DNA of 7,937 bases from the NCBI GenBank assembly GCA_002396065.1, contig DGWE01000107.1, forward strand, positions 1 through 7,937. Reading direction: 5' to 3'. Source of the stretch: Eubacteriaceae bacterium UBA4266 (lineage in GTDB: Bacteria > Bacillota > Clostridia > Eubacteriales > Eubacteriaceae). This document shows, one piece after another, positions 1 to 5,460 of the stretch. The notes under the pieces were generated by a model, which saw only the letters and a list, made by a program, of their open reading frames with translations, did no database searches and was not told the DNA's origin. Positions within the stretch are counted from its first letter, which is position 1. Each line of letters starts with the position of its first letter. A program made the translations under genes and the position numbers.

Positions 1-905
1 AGATCGGCCGTCATGCGCCGTTTCTGTGCCACGAGCTTTTGGTTGTCTTCCTCAGCCTCGACAATCCGCGCATTCATCGTGTTGAAGGTCCGAACTGCGC
101 TGGCCACCTCCGTCGGCCCCCGAATCTCATCGAGAGGCACTCGGCTGCCTGCGGAAAACTGCGCCATGCCTGTTTCCAATTGCCGGATAGGCTTGGTGAC
201 GCTTTTCGTCAAGGTATAACCGCCGATCAAAACCGTGAGGATGATCCCCAACCCGTAGCCGACCAAAATCGCAGTGAGTTGAATATCCCGCTGCGTTTGA
301 TCGTAAAAGGCCGACCCCTTTAAATGCAGAAGCAGATACCGCTTCTCCCCTTTCTCCGTGGTAAATGCGTATTTCTGAAAAAGCGTGTCGATATCGTCGC
401 TCAGCAGTTTTACCGTCTTTTTCGAAAGCTTGGCCGCCGAGCGGCCGGCCGTCGTGTACTGAATGTTTCGATTGCGATCCAGCACGGCGGCTTCCTGAAT
501 GACATCTTGATCGCCGTAAAGCAGCAGGTAGCCCTTGTTTTGAATTCGGAACAAGGTGTAATTGACATCCTTGTCGTAGTCTGGAATATAAGACAGATAG
601 ACCTTTCCATATTTTTTAGTCCGCCCCGAACTGCTGTAGAGGATATGACCCGACGCGTCCACCACATCAAAGGCGTCGTGCTTTTTTAAAATAGGGCTGG
701 AAGCCAGTGCACGGTAATTCCCCGCTTTCAAGTCTTTTTCTCCCTGGGCGATGAAGCGGTCTACCCGGCTCCACATGTTTTCCGAAGTGCCGACAACATA
801 TACCGCCACCAGCATCAACGCCGTCAAGGCGATGATCACCCCCAGCATGACACAGACTCTGCCCATAATCATCCGAAAGAGTGTCCGATTCTTTCCCCGT
901 TTCAT
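1..905 (-). CDS. Sensor histidine kinase, N-terminal part (3' end outside window)
   Basis: Open minus-strand frame from ATG at 905 to the window edge with no stop (about 302 residues). Visible order: basic N-terminus, TM helix about 17-38, an extracytoplasmic domain of about 170 residues, a second TM helix about 209-230, then a HAMP linker about 231-283 containing KSVTKPIRQLE and FNTMNARI. The last residues, QKRRMTADL, match the sequence that normally runs directly into the SHDLRTP phospho-acceptor motif, so the kinase core starts just beyond the window. The ATG overlaps the stop of the response regulator (ATGA, 905-902), with AAAGGA upstream, so the two are translationally coupled partners. 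The sensor domain has two strand-like stretches, FDVVDASGHILYSS and AAVLDRNRNIQYTT, that resemble PAS/Cache-type folds; this is inference and the ligand is unknown. It probably senses an envelope signal and phosphorylates the adjacent regulator. Confidence 0.9.
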   Translation of the reverse strand, partial: MKRGKNRTLFRMIMGRVCVMLGVIIALTALMLVAVYVVGTSENMWSRVDRFIAQGEKDLKAGNYRALASSPILKKHDAFDVVDASGHILYSSSGRTKKYGKVYLSYIPDYDKDVNYTLFRIQNKGYLLLYGDQDVIQEAAVLDRNRNIQYTTAGRSAAKLSKKTVKLLSDDIDTLFQKYAFTTEKGEKRYLLLHLKGSAFYDQTQRDIQLTAILVGYGLGIILTVLIGGYTLTKSVTKPIRQLETGMAQFSAGSRVPLDEIRGPTEVASAVRTFNTMNARIVEAEEDNQKLVAQKRRMTAD

Positions 906-1600
906 GTTCGTCCTTTAAGCTTGTATCCGAGCCCTCTGACCGTAATCAAGTACGCGGGATGCTTCGGGTCGTCCTCGATCTTTTCTCTCAAATGTGAGAT
1001 GTGGACCATGATGGTGTTGACATCGGTATCCAAAGCACTCCCGTTCAGAGAAACCGCAATCTGTTCTTTTGTAAACACCCGATTCGGCTGTTCCATAAAC
1101 ATGACCAGGATCTTGAACTCTGTCGGCGTCAACGGAATGGCCTCGCCACCTCGATACACACACATTTCTGAAAGATCCGCCGTCAGATCTTGAACCCGCA
1201 ATACTTTTGCTGTGTCCGTCTTTCCCTGCGCCCGCCGCAGCACCGCACGGATACGGGCGGTCACTTCCAGCGGATTAAATGGCTTGACGATGTAGTCGTC
1301 CGCACCGATATTCAGCCCCAGAATTTTATCGCTGTCCTCTTTTCTAGCAGACAGGACCAGAATCGGCACTTGGCTCTCTTCACGAATGCGCCGGATCAAA
1401 TCAAAGCCGTTCATTTTCGGCATCATGATGTCGACGAGACAGAGAGCGACGTGCGTTTTGAGGATCACATTCAACGCGTCGAGGCCATTGTAAGCCGACA
1501 CGGTCTCAAAGCCGCTGTTCGACAAATACATTTCCAGTACGGCGACAATATCTTCGTCGTCCTCAGCAATGAGGATCTTCTTTTTCTTTTCTTCTATCAT
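902..1600 (-). CDS. OmpR/PhoB-family response regulator
   Basis: A complete 232-residue protein, the usual length for this family. The receiver domain spans about 8-122: acidic pocket E13/D14, phospho-acceptor D57 in LVDIMMPKMNGFD, switch S84 and conserved K106 in IVKPF. The winged-helix DNA-binding domain is about 135-228, with LTPTEFKIL, the recognition-helix stretch VNTIMVHISHLREKIED and the terminal wing VRGLGYKL. It should be phosphorylated by the kinase encoded immediately downstream, with which it shares an ATGA overlap. Only 9 nt separate its ATG from the stop of the SGNH-protein gene, and its own Shine-Dalgarno is weak (GATAGAG), so it is most likely translated as part of the biosynthetic operon. 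A direct repeat of the type bound by this family sits at the operon promoter (6961-6978), which makes autoregulation plausible but unproven. GC looks lower than in the enzymes upstream. Confidence 0.95.
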   Translation of the reverse strand: MIEEKKKKILIAEDDEDIVAVLEMYLSNSGFETVSAYNGLDALNVILKTHVALCLVDIMMPKMNGFDLIRRIREESQVPILVLSARKEDSDKILGLNIGADDYIVKPFNPLEVTARIRAVLRRAQGKTDTAKVLRVQDLTADLSEMCVYRGGEAIPLTPTEFKILVMFMEQPNRVFTKEQIAVSLNGSALDTDVNTIMVHISHLREKIEDDPKHPAYLITVRGLGYKLKGRT

Positions 1601-1609
1601 AGCTCTATC

Positions 1610-2572
1610 TTAAATGTGATTCCACCGTTCGTCAATCCGTTTGACCCGTTTCGCGTACTGGCGGTACAGCTGTGCGTAGGCGCGGTAGTTTTTGTCACCT
1701 CGATGATCCGCCAATCCGCAGCGGGCCAGCACCGCGCACAGCGCGTCGGTCGTTTTTTCGGCCCCATTGTAATTCAAATGGTCGCCGCCGTCGTAGGTGT
1801 CCTGGTTCCAGTCGATGGCAGTCAGCCCGAGGCGGGTGTTGAGATCGTAATACTTGACGCCGAGCTTCGCCGCGTAGGCTTCTAACGCGTTGTGCTTCGC
1901 CATCGAGTAGTTCTTCGTGCTCGGCGCGCTGTACAGAATGACGCGGCTGCCGTTGTCCCGGCAGGCCCGCACAATGCGCGCCATCATCATCTGGTTAAAG
2001 GCCGGAATCGCCTGCGCGCGGCGGGTCGGTTTCATGTAGCCGGACACCTTCGTATCCGGAAACGCCCGGGTCAGCACGCGAAAGCCGTTATACCGTCTGA
2101 CCTGGCAGTCCTTGACGAACAAGGCTTTCCAAAAGTCGTGATTCTGAAAAATCGGAAAGGCTTCGCCAATAGTCTGTCCGAACTGGTTCTGCGCCCCGTT
2201 CACCATGCTGACCTTTCGGAACAGCATGTTCGTTTCCACCAGCACCACCTTCGGTTTCTGATACCCTGCAATCTGTTCCGCCATCCTGGCCATTTCCGAG
2301 ACCTGGGCCGCAGGCTGACCGAGCACGTACGCGGTGATGCCCCGCTTGTGCCACAGCCGCATCGTGTCCACTGAGGTGTAGGACTCGCTGTCGCCCAGCA
2401 CCACCACATCGATGGTGTGCGGCTTCTGACTCTTAAAATCCTTCAAGACGTTGTGCCGTCTCGCCGCGTAGCCGGCCGAGCTGCCCGTCGACACCGTCTC
2501 CGACAGCAGCGAGAACAGGATCAACAGCGCCGCCAGCCCGGCGACAAATCCAATCCACTTAGAATTTCGCAT
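1610..2572 (-). CDS. SGNH-hydrolase-like membrane-anchored protein in the DltD position
   Basis: A 320-residue protein with an uncleaved-looking signal anchor (about 6-24) and the remainder predicted outside the membrane. SGNH features: VVVLGDSES at 56-64 with likely nucleophile S62, VLVETN at 110-115 as the block III strand, and DGGDHLNYNGAEK at 261-273 with likely catalytic H265. The acid is ambiguous (D261 or D264), because the usual D-x-x-H spacing is not met. It occupies the slot of DltD, which acts with DltB in placing D-Ala on teichoic acid, but it is shorter than typical DltD (about 400 residues) and I see only the generic SGNH signature. Its ATG lies inside the end of the MBOAT gene (14-nt overlap), behind GAAAGG. 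Pairing of an MBOAT with an SGNH protein is common in extracellular acylation systems (DltB/DltD, AlgI/AlgX/AlgJ). Likely role: transferring the acyl group to, or trimming it from, a surface polymer. Confidence 0.8.
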   Translation of the reverse strand: MRNSKWIGFVAGLAALLILFSLLSETVSTGSSAGYAARRHNVLKDFKSQKPHTIDVVVLGDSESYTSVDTMRLWHKRGITAYVLGQPAAQVSEMARMAEQIAGYQKPKVVLVETNMLFRKVSMVNGAQNQFGQTIGEAFPIFQNHDFWKALFVKDCQVRRYNGFRVLTRAFPDTKVSGYMKPTRRAQAIPAFNQMMMARIVRACRDNGSRVILYSAPSTKNYSMAKHNALEAYAAKLGVKYYDLNTRLGLTAIDWNQDTYDGGDHLNYNGAEKTTDALCAVLARCGLADHRGDKNYRAYAQLYRQYAKRVKRIDERWNHI

Positions 2573-4058
2573 AAATCATATCTACCTTTCGATAGCCCGC
2601 GCCGTACGCCCCAAAACAGATCAGAGCAAAAATCAGGCTGTAGCTGAGGGCCCAGCGCACGGCAGTCGGCTGCCGGTCAAACCAGGCGAAAAGATGGACG
2701 CCCTTTTCTCTGCACACGTCCACAACCGTGACCAATATCAAACAGAGGACGACGACAAAGCCGTCGCTGAAATCGAGGTGGCTGGCGGCGAGCAGCGCGT
2801 GGACGTGGCTCGGGCCGCGGAACACGTTTCCGATCATTGTGAACGCCGTCGTCACCGTGTCGGCACGGAAAATGACTTCCCCGGCGACGATGATCGCCAG
2901 CGTGCGCAGCCAGCGCAGAATCGAAAACAATCCGCGATCGGGGCTGAAGCCGGTCCTCGAATAAAACCGCTTCTTGGCCGGCTCAAGTATGACCTCTAAC
3001 ATCAAAATCACCAGGTAATACAGCCCGTAGAAAATGTAGTGCCATTTGGCCCCGTGCCAAAAGCCGTTGAACAGCCAAACCGGCGTCAGGGCCAGAAAGG
3101 ACGTCCACACCTTCGCCGTCTGCCGGCCGTATTTTTTCCGCGCCTGACGATTCCCGTTGACGACGAGATGACTGGTCGACACCGGGAAAAACACGTAGGT
3201 CTTCAGCCAGGTGCCAAGGGTGATGTGCCACCGGCGCCAGAATTCAGACGCGCTGCGGGAGAAAAAGGGCTGACGGAAATTTTCCGGCAGATGAATCTGG
3301 AGCACCTCCGCCGTCCCCATCGTCACATCGATCATCCCAGAGAACTCGAGGTAGAGCTGTGCCACGTAGGCCGCGCTGCCGAGCAGAGCCGCCCAGCCGT
3401 GAAACCGGTGCGGCTGGCTGAAGATGACCGTGACCAGCAGGGACAGCCGATCCGCCCCGGCCATTTTCTTGAAGAAGCCCCAGAGCATGCGCAGACAGCC
3501 GTTGCGCAGGGACTGCCCCGTGATGGGCTGGCCGGCGCACAGCGACGCCGCGCTGTCCTGATACCGGGCGATGGGCCCTTCCATGATTTGGGGAAAGAAG
3601 CTCAAAAACAGCGCCACCCGGACGAAATCGCGGTCGGCCGCTTGATGCTGCCAATACACCTCACACAAATAGCCGATCGCTTCCAGTGTGTAATAGGAAA
3701 TCCCGAGGGGCACGACGAGGGCCCGCACCGAGAACTGATGCCCGGCCAGCATCCCGATGCCGTCCGCGATCCATCCGGCGTATTTGACCCGGATCAGCGC
3801 GCCGGCGAGGAGTGCAATCGCGCAGGTGAGCCGAAATGTCCGCTGTCTGCCCGACGCCCGGTCGATCCAAAGGGCAGCCCCGTACACTCCGACGCACGTC
3901 GCCACCAAAACCCAGGTAACGCGGTGCATCGCCAGGAAATAAAAGAGCCAGCTCGCGCCGAGGAGCACGTATTTCCGGTACGCCTGCTTCGTCAGCGTGT
4001 ACAGGACAAAGACCGCCGGCAGAAAGAGGGTGCCGTAAAAAAGGGATTGATAGCTCAT
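2559..4058 (-). CDS. MBOAT-family membrane O-acyltransferase (AlgI/DltB-like)
   Basis: A 499-residue polytopic membrane protein. MBOAT landmarks in order: PLGISYYTLEAIGYL at 117-131, SFFPQIMEGPIARY at 153-166, YLEFSGMID at 236-244, EFWRRWHITLGTWLKTYVFFP at 272-292 (H278), GFWHGAKW at 332-339 with H335 as the expected catalytic His, and VIFRAD near 395-400. These match the AlgI/DltB/PatA branch that moves acyl groups across the membrane to extracellular acceptors. It follows the carrier gene with an ATGA overlap, as expected if the acyl group is handed directly from carrier to transferase. At 499 residues it is closer to AlgI-like proteins than to typical DltB (roughly 400). The likely donor is the aminoacyl carrier protein encoded next door; the acceptor polymer cannot be told from sequence. 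Family assignment is secure, substrate is inference. Confidence 0.92.
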   Translation of the reverse strand: MSYQSLFYGTLFLPAVFVLYTLTKQAYRKYVLLGASWLFYFLAMHRVTWVLVATCVGVYGAALWIDRASGRQRTFRLTCAIALLAGALIRVKYAGWIADGIGMLAGHQFSVRALVVPLGISYYTLEAIGYLCEVYWQHQAADRDFVRVALFLSFFPQIMEGPIARYQDSAASLCAGQPITGQSLRNGCLRMLWGFFKKMAGADRLSLLVTVIFSQPHRFHGWAALLGSAAYVAQLYLEFSGMIDVTMGTAEVLQIHLPENFRQPFFSRSASEFWRRWHITLGTWLKTYVFFPVSTSHLVVNGNRQARKKYGRQTAKVWTSFLALTPVWLFNGFWHGAKWHYIFYGLYYLVILMLEVILEPAKKRFYSRTGFSPDRGLFSILRWLRTLAIIVAGEVIFRADTVTTAFTMIGNVFRGPSHVHALLAASHLDFSDGFVVVLCLILVTVVDVCREKGVHLFAWFDRQPTAVRWALSYSLIFALICFGAYGAGYRKVDMIYAKF

Positions 4059-4279
4059 GCGCGTTTCCGAATCAAAGCCGCGATCGCCTGCACCGAATTA
4101 AAATTTTCCGGAACCAGATCGGCAGTGCCGATTTCGACGTCGAAGGCGTCTTCGAAATCGGCGACGAGGGCGATCACACCAAAGGAATCCAGCAGGCCGT
4201 CGTCGATGAGGTGGGTTTCATTGGCGTAATCAATTGAATCGTCATTTTCTTCCAGCATTTTAATGATTTTTTCTTCCAT
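4055..4279 (-). CDS. DltC-like acyl/aminoacyl carrier protein
   Basis: A 74-residue acidic carrier protein. The phosphopantetheine site is S32 in GLLDSFGVIALV; the DSFG form, rather than the DSLD-like form common in fatty-acid ACPs, is typical of DltC. A second DltC-like touch is ENFNSVQAIAALI at 58-70, in the last helix region. Length and spacing fit a full carrier domain without fusion. The start is supported by AAAGG about 8 nt upstream, and the 35-nt AT-rich gap to the decarboxylase shows no hairpin. The gene ends in an ATGA overlap with the MBOAT gene. It should be converted to the holo form by a 4'-phosphopantetheinyl transferase encoded elsewhere and loaded by the adenylating enzyme of this operon. 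Whether the loaded group is D-alanine or another amino acid is open; the decarboxylase favours another. Confidence 0.92.
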   Translation of the reverse strand: MEEKIIKMLEENDDSIDYANETHLIDDGLLDSFGVIALVADFEDAFDVEIGTADLVPENFNSVQAIAALIRKRA

Positions 4280-4314
4280 TTTTTTAACCTTTCTTTTTTA
4301 CTACTTATATCTTT

Positions 4315-5460
4315 CTATTGATTATCTTCTTCTATATCTACGTGCATCGGCCAAGTGTCCATCCGCCGGCGCAGAATGCGGACTGCCTGACCCTTTACCG
4401 CGTAAACCGCCGGCAATTCGTGGCTCAGAAACAGCGCCGGACCTTCATCCATCGCGTAGGCGCCCGCGTTTTCAAATACGAGGCAGTCCCCAATTTGGAC
4501 CGCGCCCAGCCTGGCCTTGCTGGCCAGAATATCATTGACCGAGCACAGGGAGCCGGCGATGGTCCAGGCCTGATCGCCCTTGCGCGCCGGGATCGTCCGC
4601 AAATGGGGCACGTGCATGCCCCGCATCATGCCGTCGTAGTGAACCTGATGGCTGCCGCCGTCGATCAGCACGTAGCCGGTGCCGCCGTTGACCTTGCAGT
4701 CGACGATGCGGCTCACGTATTCGCCGCACGGCGCCGCCAAGGCCCTGCCCATTTCCAGCGTGACACGGTACTTCTGTCTCAGGGGCTTCGCCGCCTCCGC
4801 CAAGGCTTCAAAAAAATCGGCTTCGGTATATTTTGGAGCCTTGTCCGAAAAATAATCCACGCCGATGCCCGGCCCGTACTCGATTTCGTCGATGTGGCCG
4901 CCCTCGGCTTCAATACAGCTGCAGACGTCCGCCAGCACCGCCATCTCTTTCGCGTACACCGACGGTTTCCGCTTCATCGTCCCGGTGAAATAATGGAGGC
5001 CCTGCAGGTGAATCCACGGCGAATGATGGCGGAACAGCGCGCCAATCGCCGTCCGGTCCATGCCGAATTGGGTGCCGTCGCTCAGCCGCACCAGCACCCG
5101 CAGGCGGGTCCGGTGGGATGCCGCCCAATTTTCAAGAAAGGTGAACTGCCGTTCGGATTCGGCCGTGTACACACAGGCGCTGCCCCAGGTGGCCAGCACT
5201 TCCTGAAGTGCGGCCTCCTCCTTGACGACGCCGGAAAAAATCACCTTGCGGGGATCGACGTGGGCCTGTACGCAAATCTTGTATTCCCCGTAGGAGCAGA
5301 CCTCAACTCTCTGAACCGCCTTCGCGAAGGGCGCAGCCAGAAAGGGATTGGCCTTCATCGCGTAGCAGAGGTCCCCATCCCAGAGACGGCGGACCGCCTC
5401 ACATCGCGCGGCCACCCGGTCCTCGTGCAAAACGTAATAGGGGGTTTCGAAGGCTTTCAT
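4315..5460 (-). CDS. PLP-dependent fold-type III decarboxylase (LysA/BtrK-like), substrate unknown
   Basis: A 381-residue protein of the alanine racemase-fold decarboxylase group. PLP lysine is K36 in YAMKANP; other cofactor elements are the glycine loop YGPGIG at 195-200, EMGRALAAPCG at 236-246 (usually EPGR) and ENAGAYAMD at 330-338. The catalytic Cys of the swapped C-terminal part is C306 in GSLCSVND, with D310. Compared with diaminopimelate decarboxylase, key substrate contacts are changed: the CES motif reads CSV, the RPALY stretch reads YDGMM (275-279), and the PLP-stacking His of HIGSQ reads FTGT (F158). A true LysA is therefore unlikely. Relatives acting with carrier proteins include BtrK, which decarboxylates glutamyl-BtrI in butirosin synthesis, and the exosortase-A-associated decarboxylase. 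The start overlaps the ligase stop (ATGA) and has GGGAGG 5 nt upstream. Location between ligase and carrier suggests it shapes the amino acid used by the system. Confidence 0.85.
   Translation of the reverse strand: MKAFETPYYVLHEDRVAARCEAVRRLWDGDLCYAMKANPFLAAPFAKAVQRVEVCSYGEYKICVQAHVDPRKVIFSGVVKEEAALQEVLATWGSACVYTAESERQFTFLENWAASHRTRLRVLVRLSDGTQFGMDRTAIGALFRHHSPWIHLQGLHYFTGTMKRKPSVYAKEMAVLADVCSCIEAEGGHIDEIEYGPGIGVDYFSDKAPKYTEADFFEALAEAAKPLRQKYRVTLEMGRALAAPCGEYVSRIVDCKVNGGTGYVLIDGGSHQVHYDGMMRGMHVPHLRTIPARKGDQAWTIAGSLCSVNDILASKARLGAVQIGDCLVFENAGAYAMDEGPALFLSHELPAVYAVKGQAVRILRRRMDTWPMHVDIEEDNQ

Noticed and set aside
3039..4229. 396-codon open frame on the plus strand
   Set aside because: It lies antisense to the MBOAT and carrier genes, its translation is rich in Arg, Pro, His and Gly with no recognisable domain, and the minus-strand frame has clear family motifs. 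It is a GC-driven shadow.
4280..4314. Possible terminator or promoter between decarboxylase and carrier genes
   Set aside because: The 35-nt gap is AT-rich but has no inverted repeat and no convincing -35/-10 pair; it only holds the carrier ribosome site.
4315..5460. Calling the decarboxylase lysA (diaminopimelate decarboxylase)
   Set aside because: The fold and cofactor motifs fit, but the substrate-binding residues of CES and RPALY are not conserved and the gene context is a ligase/carrier operon.
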